Below, one piece after another: positions 23,647 to 32,374 of a DNA stretch of 52,308 nucleotides (positions are counted from its first letter, which is position 1; each line of letters begins with the position of its first letter). The translations under genes and the position numbers were made by a program. The notes under the pieces are model-generated. The model was not told the DNA's origin. It saw only the letters and a program-made list of their open reading frames with translations, and ran no database searches. This stretch comes from an uncultured Lachnospiraceae bacterium (GTDB taxonomy: Bacteria; Bacillota; Clostridia; Lachnospirales; Lachnospiraceae), in NCBI GenBank assembly GCA_910587955.1, contig CAJUNN010000016.1, positions 1-52,308 on the forward strand. Direction: 5' to 3'.

Positions 23647-24512
23647 CGCATAAATTGCCGGGCTGCCGGGCTTAAGGGGAGGTGATCGCTGTGGACGATG
23701 ACAATCTGGCGGCCGGGCAGTTCTTCTTTTAAGGGAAGCGGGAACAGATCCGGGTGATTCCCCTTCAGGCAGTAGTACGGCACAAAGGCTACGCCCAGGC
23801 CGATGGAGGCCAGATCCAGGAGCAGATCATTGCTGCTCAGCTCGATTTCCGGGACCAGGTCCAGCTGGTGCTGCTGAAAAAGGTTGTGGAGAAATTCGCT
23901 GGTGGTGCTTTTCCGGGTGAGCATGAGAAGCGGATAGTCCAGAAGCTCCCGGAACGTGAGCGGGCGGTTTTCTAAATGGAAATAGCGGCGGCTGGCGATA
24001 AAGATGTCGTGGAAATTAAGGACCTCCCGGGCGCGCCCGGCGCTTCCCAGCCGGGAGTTGGGATAGTTGGTGAAGATTAGATCCGCCTGGCCCTTTTCCA
24101 AGAGATCCACGCACCGGATAGAGGTCTGGTTGGTGACTTTGATGTGGACCCCGGGAAATTCCCGGTGGAACCGCTGCAGGTAGGGAACCAGGAAATAGCG
24201 GCAGATGGTGTCGCTGGCCCCGATGCGCAGCTGTCCGCCGCTCAAAGAGCCGGACTCCAAAAGCTGGTTTTCCCCGCGCTTAATCAGATGGATGGCAGGT
24301 TCAATGTGGCGCAGCAGGATTTCCCCTTCCGGTGTAAGCTGTACCCGCTTGGTGCTGCGCAGAAAGAGGTTCTGGTTCAGCTTTTTCTCCAGGACCTTGA
24401 CGGACTGGCTGACGGCCGACTGGGAAATGAAAAGCTGTTTGGAGGCTTCGGAGAAGCTTAAGGTAACGGCCACATGGTAGAATACTTTGTAAAGTTCGTA
24501 GTTAATGTCCAT
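23586..24512 (-). CDS. LysR-family transcriptional regulator
   Basis: A 308-residue LysR regulator. The winged helix-turn-helix is at about residues 1-60 (LSFSEASKQLFISQSAVSQS recognition region), and the substrate-binding domain at about 88-295. ATG 24512 has GGAG 6 nt upstream. The gene overlaps the upstream membrane protein gene by 11 bp, so it is transcribed from that gene's promoter; autonomous promoters are not evident. Its 3' end runs 61 bp into the end of the convergent helicase gene. The inducer and targets are unknown; the neighbouring membrane protein is the obvious candidate. Confidence 0.9.
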   Translation of the reverse strand: MDINYELYKVFYHVAVTLSFSEASKQLFISQSAVSQSVKVLEKKLNQNLFLRSTKRVQLTPEGEILLRHIEPAIHLIKRGENQLLESGSLSGGQLRIGASDTICRYFLVPYLQRFHREFPGVHIKVTNQTSIRCVDLLEKGQADLIFTNYPNSRLGSAGRAREVLNFHDIFIASRRYFHLENRPLTFRELLDYPLLMLTRKSTTSEFLHNLFQQHQLDLVPEIELSSNDLLLDLASIGLGVAFVPYYCLKGNHPDLFPLPLKEELPGRQIVIVHSDHLPLSPAARQFMRYFEPQNPATASPISGSVQV

Positions 24513-26778
24513 GGAGTGCTCCTTTTTTCCGTGAAAGGACAACCAGAACAAGGAGGAACAGAGCAGTGAGAAGGGAGATTCCGTCTCCTATCCGGTACAG
24601 CACAGGAGTTTCATAGCGGACGGTAACAGAGCCCGCAGTAACATCCGGCAGGAGGATACGCAGCCGCAGAAGCTCTCCCATTTCTGTTTCCAGCCGTTCT
24701 CCCTGGGTGTCATAGGCCTGGTAGCAGGGGTAATAATTTAAGGATACGTCCACATACCCTTCCTGGGTATCTCCGGTTTTGCGGTAGAGGAAATATGCCC
24801 CGGCGCCTTCCCGGGAGCATTCCTCCAGGACAACGCCCTCAGAGGGAAGGAAAGCCGTATCCCGCTGGCGAAACGCAGTAGTGCTGTAGTCTTCGTCCGG
24901 GTCACTGATAAGATATAGGAAATCGCAGTCCTGGGAGCGGTCCATCTGGCTGTTCCAGTCCACAAAGTGAAGGGCTGTGTTGGCGTAGCTGCTAAAGTAA
25001 GCGCCGGAGGAGTAGACACACCAGATTCCGCAGAGCAGGAACAAAAGCTTTTTGGAATCACCGGCTGTAAAAAAGCCGTAAACGCCGATGGCGGAGACGA
25101 TACAGAGGAAAAGAGTGGCAAAGGGCAGAAAGCGGAAGGCGAACTGGATGCTTCCGGTCAGCCGCAGCAAAAAGGGAGAGTTCTGAATCCGATCCCAGGG
25201 GAAATAGATGCTGGAGGCATACACGCAGAGAATGCCAAGGGCCAGGCAGCATTTTCCCAAACGCAGGTGGAACTTGGGAAGCCTTTGGTTTTTCCGGAAA
25301 CAGACGGCCAGAAAGAGGAGGCTTCCAACTAGGAGGATAAAGCCCAAAGAGAAGGGCATTTCCTGGGCGATGCTTCCACGCCCCAAGGTATCCCCAGTGG
25401 GATTTAAGACCCCGGCGTCAAAAAACTGGGGGGCATACAGGGAGTAGCCGGCCAGCCTCCGGGAATCCCGCAGAACCTGCAGAGGATAGCGCATGTGATC
25501 CAGGAAGGGAAGGATAAACCACAGGTTTAAAAGGAAGGTGGAAACGGCGGCCAGAAGCAGGCGGGCCAGGCGCTTTCCTTCCCGGAGCTTTGGGATGCAG
25601 CAGAGGGCAAAGACGGCCGAAAAGCCGATGGCCAGCTCCGTGGTGATCATATGGGACTGCAGAAGGCCCGTAAAGGCGAATACGGAGAGAATCCATTTCC
25701 GGGAATCCCCCAGGAGAAGTTCGTACATACCCAGCAGCAAAAGAGGCAGGAAAACCATGGCCAGAACCTCGCCCACTGCGGCCCGGGTGTAGAGATTGAT
25801 CATCCGGTACATGGAGAGGGTATAGAAAAAAGAGGAAATAAGGCCGATTTTCCGGGAGCGCAGCAGGCGGGAGAAGGCATAATAGGAGACTCCCGCAGTG
25901 GCAAAGTTCACGGCAGCCAAAAGCAGCCGGTAACAGCCGATGGGCGACAGGCCGAAAGCCCCCAGAAGGGCAAAGGGATAGAGGAAAAATTCCGCGTAAA
26001 ATACGCAATTCTGGTATCCGAAGCCGGAAAACATCCGGGGGTGAATCCGCACGGGCAGGGTGCCCGAAAGGATATCCTCGGAAAGATTGCAGAGCCTTCC
26101 GTAGTGGAAGAACAGGTCGTGCCCGTCCAGAATCCAGGGGAAGAGAAGGGGCGTGCAGGCCCAGGCCGCTCCAAAACCCAAAAGAATCAGGGCTTCCGGA
26201 CGGAATCTGCGCCTGGTGCGTGCCAGGAGGATGAGGGCGGAGATCAGGAGAATGAGGACCGCATAAATATAAGGATCCCGGTACAGGCCCGGGCCGGACA
26301 GCAGGTACATGCTGTAAAATTCCAGGGCGCCGTGAGCGTGGACCCGGAACTGGATGCGTTCCAAATGATCTTCTACGGAAAAGGGAAGATGAATCAGCTC
26401 TCCGTCCGTGGGAACGGAGGCGGAAGCCAGGACCCGCCCGGAGGTGTTGTCCGGGTTCAGGTACAGGGGATCGTACACGTCTACGGTTCCCCCTTCCGAT
26501 TCCGCTTTCAGGGAGAATGTGATCGTATAGGTTCCCTTCTGGAAATAGAAGCTGTCGCTGGTCAGGCTGGCATGGCTTAGGATGCCGGGGATCGAGACGG
26601 AGGCTTCCTCCTGCTCAATAATGCCCAGATAGTCCTCGGAATAGTTCATGCAGTCCGCAGTGAAGGCCCGCTCCGTCCGGTTTTCAAAGGGCATCACCAG
26701 GACGGCAGCCAGAAGAATAAAGGTGAGGCCTATCTGTCCCCGATACGGCCGGAAAAATTTTATCAGAAAAGGTATCAT
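24502..26778 (-). CDS. Large membrane protein, PTPS-related GT-C-like family
   Basis: A 758-residue protein with about 12-13 transmembrane helices. The first (about 10-27) is followed by an extracytoplasmic domain of about 130 residues; the core starts near residue 165. It has GHDLFFHYGRL, NLYTRAAVGEVLAM and related blocks seen in the '6-pyruvoyl-tetrahydropterin synthase related' (PF10131-type) and YfhO-like proteins, whose topology resembles GT-C glycosyltransferases. A second extracytoplasmic stretch lies at about 610-735, then a final helix. The GHD acidic motif in the first outer loop fits a catalytic role, probably sugar transfer to an envelope polymer or lipid; this is inference. ATG 26778 has GGAG 7 nt upstream. 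Confidence 0.75.
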   Translation of the reverse strand: MIPFLIKFFRPYRGQIGLTFILLAAVLVMPFENRTERAFTADCMNYSEDYLGIIEQEEASVSIPGILSHASLTSDSFYFQKGTYTITFSLKAESEGGTVDVYDPLYLNPDNTSGRVLASASVPTDGELIHLPFSVEDHLERIQFRVHAHGALEFYSMYLLSGPGLYRDPYIYAVLILLISALILLARTRRRFRPEALILLGFGAAWACTPLLFPWILDGHDLFFHYGRLCNLSEDILSGTLPVRIHPRMFSGFGYQNCVFYAEFFLYPFALLGAFGLSPIGCYRLLLAAVNFATAGVSYYAFSRLLRSRKIGLISSFFYTLSMYRMINLYTRAAVGEVLAMVFLPLLLLGMYELLLGDSRKWILSVFAFTGLLQSHMITTELAIGFSAVFALCCIPKLREGKRLARLLLAAVSTFLLNLWFILPFLDHMRYPLQVLRDSRRLAGYSLYAPQFFDAGVLNPTGDTLGRGSIAQEMPFSLGFILLVGSLLFLAVCFRKNQRLPKFHLRLGKCCLALGILCVYASSIYFPWDRIQNSPFLLRLTGSIQFAFRFLPFATLFLCIVSAIGVYGFFTAGDSKKLLFLLCGIWCVYSSGAYFSSYANTALHFVDWNSQMDRSQDCDFLYLISDPDEDYSTTAFRQRDTAFLPSEGVVLEECSREGAGAYFLYRKTGDTQEGYVDVSLNYYPCYQAYDTQGERLETEMGELLRLRILLPDVTAGSVTVRYETPVLYRIGDGISLLTALFLLVLVVLSRKKGALHGH

Positions 26779-26804
26779 AACTGGTCTCCGTAATCTGTAA
26801 TTTT

Positions 26805-26850
26805 TACCATCTCTTGATAAAGGCGTGTGTGCGCTTGTCAAGAGATGGTA
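26805..26850. promoter_or_regulatory. 13-bp inverted repeat in the leader of the membrane protein gene
   Basis: TACCATCTCTTGA (26805-26817) and TCAAGAGATGGTA (26838-26850) are perfect mirror arms around a 20-nt spacer. On the minus strand they lie directly after the predicted transcription start, so this is either a DNA operator or a leader hairpin. Confidence 0.7.
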
Positions 26851-26859
26851 CTGTTACTT

Positions 26860-26868
26860 ATTATAGCA
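26860..26868 (-). promoter_or_regulatory. Extended -10 promoter of the membrane protein-LysR operon
   Basis: Minus-strand TGCTATAAT (26868-26860). The -35 region (TAGAAT at 26888-26883) is poor, as is common with extended -10 promoters. Confidence 0.6.
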
Positions 26869-26972
26869 TACCCGGCGGGCAAATTCTATTAGATAACATT
26901 ATAAATTAGATTAAATTTATTAATTATACTTATGAAAAGTTTTATGCTATGATGGATGAAAGAAGGAAGTTG

Positions 26973-26981
26973 TGGTATAAT
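26973..26981 (+). promoter_or_regulatory. Extended -10 promoter of purL
   Basis: TGGTATAAT (26973-26981), followed about 58 nt later by the purL start. No good -35 box is seen. A short hairpin CCGGC/GCCGG follows at about 27004-27019. I see no purine riboswitch. Confidence 0.6.
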
Positions 26982-27038
26982 CAAAATAACTATGATTCGG
27001 CAACCGGCGGACAAGCCGGCAGACACAGGAGGTCAGGA

Positions 27039-30000
27039 ATGGGCAATGTAAGAAGAATCTTTGTGGAAAAGAAGGAGCCTTTTGCAGTAAAGGCGAAAGA
27101 GCTGAAAGAGGAGATTAAAAGCTACCTGGGCATCGACGGAGTTACCGGAGTGCGGGTACTCATACGCTACGATGTGGAAAATTTGTCCGATGAGGTCTTT
27201 GCCTCTGCCTGCCGGACGGTGTTTTCGGAGCCTCCGGTGGATGTGCTATATGAGGAAGCATTTGAGACAGAGCCGGGTTCCCGCATGTTCAGCGTGGAGT
27301 ATCTGCCGGGGCAGTTTGACCAGAGGGCGGATTCCGCAGTCCAGTGCGTGAAGTTTTTAAAGGAGGACGAGGAACCGGAGATCCGCACCGCCGTCACCTA
27401 TGTGATTACGGGAACCTGCTCCGAGGAGGAGTTTGCGGCCATCAAAAGCTTCTGCATCAATCCCGTGGACTCCAGGGAGACGGATATGGTGAAGCCCGAG
27501 ACCCTGGTGACGGAATATGAGGAGCCGGCGGATGTGAAGATTGTGGAGGGCTTCTGCGGGATGGGGGAAGAACCTCTGCGGGAGCTGTACGGGTCCCTGA
27601 ACCTGGCTATGACCTTTCAGGATTTCCTTCATATCCAGAATTATTTCCGGCAGGAGGAGAAGCGGGATCCCTCTATGACAGAGATCCGGGTGCTGGATAC
27701 GTATTGGTCGGATCACTGCCGCCATACTACTTTTTCCACGGAGCTTACGGAAGTGACCTTCGGGGAAGGCTATTACCGGACTCCCATAGAGGAAACCTAC
27801 CGCCGGTATCTTGCGGACCGGGAGGAGATTTTCAAGGGAAGAAAGGATAAATTTGTCTGCCTGATGGATCTGGCCCTGATGGCCATGCGGAAGCTGAAGG
27901 CGGAGGGAAAGCTTGCGGATCAGGAGGAGTCGGAGGAAATCAACGCCTGCTCTATCGTTGTCCCGGTGGAAGTGGACGGAGAGACCGAGGAATGGCTGGT
28001 GAATTTTAAAAACGAAACCCACAACCATCCCACGGAGATTGAGCCTTTCGGAGGAGCCGCCACCTGTCTTGGGGGAGCCATCCGGGATCCCCTGTCGGGA
28101 AGAACGTATGTCTATCAGGCCATGCGGGTAACGGGAGCGGCGGATCCCACTGTTTCCGTGAAAGACACCCTGAAAGGCAAGCTGCCCCAGAAGAAGCTGG
28201 TCCGGGGAGCGGCCGGAGGCTACAGCTCCTACGGAAACCAGATTGGCCTGGCCACGGGGTACGTGAAGGAGATTTATCATCCGGACTATGTAGCAAAGCG
28301 CATGGAGATTGGAGCGGTTATGGGAGCGGCTCCCAGGAAAGACGTGATCCGGGAGACCTCGGATCCGGGAGACCGGATCGTGCTTCTGGGCGGCCGGACA
28401 GGACGGGACGGCTGCGGAGGAGCTACGGGATCCTCCAAAGTACATACAGAGGCGTCCATTGAGACCTGCGGCGCAGAGGTCCAGAAGGGAAATGCCCCCA
28501 CGGAGCGGAAAATCCAGCGCCTGTTCCGCCGTCCCGAGGTAACGCGGCTGATTAAGAAATGCAACGATTTCGGAGCCGGCGGCGTGTCTGTGGCTATCGG
28601 GGAGCTGGCGGCAGGCCTGCGGGTGAATCTGGATCTGGTACCCAAGAAGTATGCGGGCCTTGACGGGACGGAGATCGCCATTTCCGAGTCTCAGGAGCGC
28701 ATGGCCGTGGTGGTGGATCCCAAAGACGAGGAGGCTTTCCTGGCCTATGCCGGGGAAGAGAACCTGGAAGCCGTAACCGTGGCCCAGGTGACGGAAAGCC
28801 CCCGCTTGGTTCTTCTGTGGAGAGGGAAGGAGATTGTCAACATTTCCAGGGCCTTCCTGGATACCAACGGGGCGCACCAGGAAACGGAAGTGGCCGTGGA
28901 CCTGCCCGACGAGAGACGGAACTATTTTGTGCGGGAAGACGTGGGGGATGTCAGGGAAAAATGGCTTGGCACCCTTCAGGATCTCAATGTCTGCTCCCAG
29001 AAGGGCCTGGTGGAGATGTTCGACGGTTCCATCGGAGCCGGAAGCGTGCTTATGCCCTACGGAGGGAAATACCAGCTTACGGAGACCCAGGCCATGGTGG
29101 CCAAACTTCCTGTGCTGAAAGGAAAGACGGATACCGTTACTATGATGAGCTACGGCTTTGATCCCTATCTCTCCAGCTGGAGTCCTTACCACGGGGCCGT
29201 GTATGCCGTGCTGGAGTCCGTGGCCAGGATTGTGGCCTCCGGCGGGGATTACCGCAGGATACGCTTTACCTTCCAGGAATATTTCCGCCGGATGACGGAG
29301 GATCCCCACCGCTGGAGCCAGCCTTTCGCGGCTCTTCTGGGAGCTTACAGCGCCCAGCTGGGCTTCGGCCTGCCCTCCATCGGCGGCAAGGACAGCATGT
29401 CCGGGACCTTCAATGAGATTGACGTGCCCCCCACCTTGGTTTCCTTTGCGGTGGATATAGCCAGCCATACCCATATCATTACGCCGGAGCTTAAGAAGGC
29501 AGGGAATAAGCTGGTGCTGGTTTCCGTGGGACGTGATGCCTACGATCTGCCGGACTACGAAGAAGTCAAAGATTTGTATGAAAAATTCTTCTTGGACGTG
29601 AAAGCAGGCAATATTGTCTCGGCTTACGCCCTGGATGGAAAAGGACTGGCTGCCGCTGTCAGCAAGATGGCTTTCGGCAACAAGCTGGGAGTTAAAATAG
29701 AGCATTCCGTGGATTCGCGGGATCTGTTTACTGCGGGCTTTGGCAGTATTGTGGCGGAGGTTCCCGACGGACGAGTGGGAAATCTGGCTGTGACCTACAC
29801 ACTGGTGGGAGAGGTGACGGAGGAAGGCCTCGCCTACGGCAGCATGAAGATTGGCACGGAGGAAGCCCTAAAAGTCTGGACGGCTCCGCTGGAGAAGGTC
29901 TTCCCCACGGTAGCGGTTCCGGGCAGGGAGAAGGTGGAGACGCCCCTCTACCGGGCAGAGCAGGTATATGTCTGCCGTCATAAGACGGCCCGCCCCACGG

Positions 30001-30788
30001 TATTTATTCCCGTATTTCCGGGGACAAACTGTGAGTATGACAGCGCGAAGGCTTTTGAGCGGGCGGGGGCTGATGTGGTGACAAAGGTATTCCGCAATCT
30101 GACGGCTTCGGATATCCGGGATTCGGTGGAAGTGTTTGAAAAAGCCATCGGCCAGGCGCAGATTATTATGTTCCCCGGCGGTTTTTCCGCAGGAGACGAA
30201 CCGGACGGTTCTGCCAAATTTTTCGCTACGGCGTTCCAGAACGCCCGGCTCAAAGAGGCGGTCAGGAAGCTTCTTGAGGAGCGGGACGGCCTGGCTCTTG
30301 GAATTTGCAACGGATTCCAGGCTTTGATTAAGCTGGGACTGGTTCCAGGAGGAGAGATTGCGGGACAGACGGAAGATTCCCCCACCCTGACGTTTAATAC
30401 CGTCAACCGCCACGTGTCTAAAATGGTGTACACGAAAGTGGTAACCAGCAAATCCCCCTGGCTGCAGCTGGCGGAGCTTGGGAAAACCTATGTCAATCCG
30501 GCGTCCCACGGAGAGGGCCGTTTCGTAGCCAGCCAGGCGTGGATCGACAAACTTTTTGCCAACGGCCAGGTGGCTACCCAGTATGTGAACCCGGAAGGGG
30601 AGGCCAGCATGGACGAGTATTGGAACGTGAACGGATCCTACGGGGCCATTGAGGGTATCACAAGTCCCGACGGCCGGGTGCTGGGCAAGATGGCCCATTC
30701 CGAGCGGCGGGGAGAGGCGGTAGCCATGAATATTTACGGCGATCAGGACATGAAGCTGTTTGAGTCCGGCGTGGCTTATTTTAAATAA
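27039..30788 (+). CDS. purL: Phosphoribosylformylglycinamidine synthase, single chain
   Basis: A 1249-residue cytosolic enzyme for the fourth step of purine synthesis: FGAR to FGAM with glutamine and ATP. Order: N-terminal PurS-like region (about 1-150), linker domain, two repeated AIRS-type synthetase halves (first with NFKNETHNHPTEIEPFGGA near 325, second with the GGKDSMSGT block near 785), and a C-terminal class I glutaminase (about 985-1249) with FPGTNCEYD, the nucleophile in GICNGFQ near 1088, and SHGEGRF near 1157. Many Firmicutes split this into PurS/PurQ/PurL; the fused form is usual for Lachnospiraceae. ATG 27039 has AGGAGGT 5 nt upstream. It is not in a pur operon here. Confidence 0.96.
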   Translation: MGNVRRIFVEKKEPFAVKAKELKEEIKSYLGIDGVTGVRVLIRYDVENLSDEVFASACRTVFSEPPVDVLYEEAFETEPGSRMFSVEYLPGQFDQRADSAVQCVKFLKEDEEPEIRTAVTYVITGTCSEEEFAAIKSFCINPVDSRETDMVKPETLVTEYEEPADVKIVEGFCGMGEEPLRELYGSLNLAMTFQDFLHIQNYFRQEEKRDPSMTEIRVLDTYWSDHCRHTTFSTELTEVTFGEGYYRTPIEETYRRYLADREEIFKGRKDKFVCLMDLALMAMRKLKAEGKLADQEESEEINACSIVVPVEVDGETEEWLVNFKNETHNHPTEIEPFGGAATCLGGAIRDPLSGRTYVYQAMRVTGAADPTVSVKDTLKGKLPQKKLVRGAAGGYSSYGNQIGLATGYVKEIYHPDYVAKRMEIGAVMGAAPRKDVIRETSDPGDRIVLLGGRTGRDGCGGATGSSKVHTEASIETCGAEVQKGNAPTERKIQRLFRRPEVTRLIKKCNDFGAGGVSVAIGELAAGLRVNLDLVPKKYAGLDGTEIAISESQERMAVVVDPKDEEAFLAYAGEENLEAVTVAQVTESPRLVLLWRGKEIVNISRAFLDTNGAHQETEVAVDLPDERRNYFVREDVGDVREKWLGTLQDLNVCSQKGLVEMFDGSIGAGSVLMPYGGKYQLTETQAMVAKLPVLKGKTDTVTMMSYGFDPYLSSWSPYHGAVYAVLESVARIVASGGDYRRIRFTFQEYFRRMTEDPHRWSQPFAALLGAYSAQLGFGLPSIGGKDSMSGTFNEIDVPPTLVSFAVDIASHTHIITPELKKAGNKLVLVSVGRDAYDLPDYEEVKDLYEKFFLDVKAGNIVSAYALDGKGLAAAVSKMAFGNKLGVKIEHSVDSRDLFTAGFGSIVAEVPDGRVGNLAVTYTLVGEVTEEGLAYGSMKIGTEEALKVWTAPLEKVFPTVAVPGREKVETPLYRAEQVYVCRHKTARPTVFIPVFPGTNCEYDSAKAFERAGADVVTKVFRNLTASDIRDSVEVFEKAIGQAQIIMFPGGFSAGDEPDGSAKFFATAFQNARLKEAVRKLLEERDGLALGICNGFQALIKLGLVPGGEIAGQTEDSPTLTFNTVNRHVSKMVYTKVVTSKSPWLQLAELGKTYVNPASHGEGRFVASQAWIDKLFANGQVATQYVNPEGEASMDEYWNVNGSYGAIEGITSPDGRVLGKMAHSERRGEAVAMNIYGDQDMKLFESGVAYFK

Positions 30789-30805
30789 AAGTTAAGGGGA
30801 ACGAT

Positions 30806-32374
30806 ATGGGCGAGAAGGTCAGAGAGGGCAGGATGGGCAAGTGGGAGACGGCTGCGGGAGAACTGGTCCGCTTTATGAGTATTGTGCTGTTTTTCCTGCT
30901 CTTTGGGGCGGGCATGATTTTTACCAGATATTTTCCCGGGGACTATGGGAAGGAAATTCCCCTGAACCGGGTGGATTTTTTCCCGGTTACGGTGCTGGGG
31001 GCGGTACTTGCAGGGGCAGGAATTATGGCTGCGGGAAACCGGCTTTTGGGGGAGCCGCAGCGGGCGGAGCGCAGGCTTTCCCTGCTGCTTAAACTAGTTA
31101 TGGGCTGGATTCTGGTCTTCGGACTGGTATGGATTTTCCTATCCAAGTGTGATCCCGTCTCCGACCAGATGATGGTTATTACCAGCGCCCAGCGCTTTGC
31201 CCAGGGAAATTACGGGAGGCTGGATTATTCCAAATATCTGTTTATGCACCCCCACCAGCTGGGGCTTGCGGCCTACGGCCAGATTTTGTTTACCGTATTT
31301 GGAAATGAAAACTTAATGGCATTTCTTGTTTTCAACGTGTTGTGGACGGGGGTGGCAGCTTTTTCCGGTTACCGGATTACCCGGTACTTGTTCCGGGATC
31401 TGCGGGTGAGCGCTTATTACCTGCTTTTGGTGGGCATTTGTTTTCCGTTTCTTTTGTATAGTTCTTATTTTTACGGTGATGTCATGGCGGCTGCCTTGTG
31501 CCTGTTTTCCGTGTGGCAGACCCTGCGCTGGTGCAGGGAGGAGAAAGGCAGTGCCGCCGTACTTTTGGTGCTGGGCATCAGCCTGGCCTGCCTTGTCCGC
31601 AACAACAGCCTGATTGCGGCCATTGCCTGTTTGGGGATTCTTTTGGTCAAGGCTGTCTGCGGCCGCAGATGGAAGTATCTTCTCTGCATCTTTTTGGCAG
31701 TGGCAGGGATTGGAGGAGCAAGGCTTGGAATGCACGCCTTTTATGAGTCCCGCATCGGCCGTCCCTTGAACAGCGGAATGCCTATGGTTCTCTATGTGGC
31801 CCTGGGAATGCAGGAGGGTGACAAGGAGGCGGGCTGGTACAACGGGTATTCCATCTATACGTATCAGGATGTGTGCGGCTACGACGGGCCCGCGGCTGCG
31901 GCCATAGGGAAGGCGGAGATCAAGGCCAGGGCAAAGGAATTTTTGAAAAATCCCCTGTATGGGGCAGATTTCTTCTGGCGGAAATTTACCAGCCAGTGGT
32001 GTGAGCCTACCTACGGCTGCTTTATTATGACCTATGCCACCGAGCGGGAGCGGAGCCGCCTGGTAAACAGCATCTATCTGGGCAAAGGAAACCGCCTGCT
32101 TTGTCTCTTTATGGATTCCTATCAGCTTCTTGTCTACGGCATGGGGCTGGCGCTTCTAGTCTTAACCAGGAAAGAGAAATATCCGCTGGAGTGGTATCTC
32201 CTTTTGACAGTCATCTTAGGAGGCGTACTTTTCCATACGATCTGGGAGGCGAAGTCCCGCTATGTGCTGCCCTATTTTGTGATGATGCTGCCTTTGGCGG
32301 CGGCCGGACTGGCTTTGGTTTCCGGCATCCTTGAGAATTGGAGGACAAGACATGAAACTGCTGAAGCTGGCTGA
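30806..32374 (+). CDS. GT-C-like integral membrane protein, first of a tandem pair
   Basis: A 522-residue protein with about 11-12 predicted membrane helices. After the third helix the sequence CDPVSDQMMVITSAQRF places acidic residues in an outer loop, as in GT-C glycosyltransferases (PMT_2/family 39). Other blocks shared with the next gene are FMHPHQLGL, RNNSLIAAIACLGI, YVALGMQEGD with WYNGY, and SQW. It probably transfers a sugar from a lipid carrier outside the membrane; substrate unknown. ATG 30806 has AAGGGGA 6-7 nt upstream, 17 nt after purL, with no terminator between them. Confidence 0.75.
   Translation: MGEKVREGRMGKWETAAGELVRFMSIVLFFLLFGAGMIFTRYFPGDYGKEIPLNRVDFFPVTVLGAVLAGAGIMAAGNRLLGEPQRAERRLSLLLKLVMGWILVFGLVWIFLSKCDPVSDQMMVITSAQRFAQGNYGRLDYSKYLFMHPHQLGLAAYGQILFTVFGNENLMAFLVFNVLWTGVAAFSGYRITRYLFRDLRVSAYYLLLVGICFPFLLYSSYFYGDVMAAALCLFSVWQTLRWCREEKGSAAVLLVLGISLACLVRNNSLIAAIACLGILLVKAVCGRRWKYLLCIFLAVAGIGGARLGMHAFYESRIGRPLNSGMPMVLYVALGMQEGDKEAGWYNGYSIYTYQDVCGYDGPAAAAIGKAEIKARAKEFLKNPLYGADFFWRKFTSQWCEPTYGCFIMTYATERERSRLVNSIYLGKGNRLLCLFMDSYQLLVYGMGLALLVLTRKEKYPLEWYLLLTVILGGVLFHTIWEAKSRYVLPYFVMMLPLAAAGLALVSGILENWRTRHETAEAG

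Noticed and set aside
26842..27038. Purine riboswitch expected before purL
   Set aside because: The leader is short and AT-rich, with only a small CCGGC/GCCGG hairpin. The conserved three-way junction and core bases of a purine aptamer are not visible.
26949..27038. Upstream extension of PurL by 30 residues
   Set aside because: It contains the extended -10 promoter and lacks a ribosome site; ATG 27039 has AGGAGGT at correct spacing.
27357..29705. 782-codon minus-strand open frame opposite purL
   Set aside because: PurL is unmistakable on the plus strand, and the antisense frame shows low-complexity, His/Arg-rich sequence without any domain.
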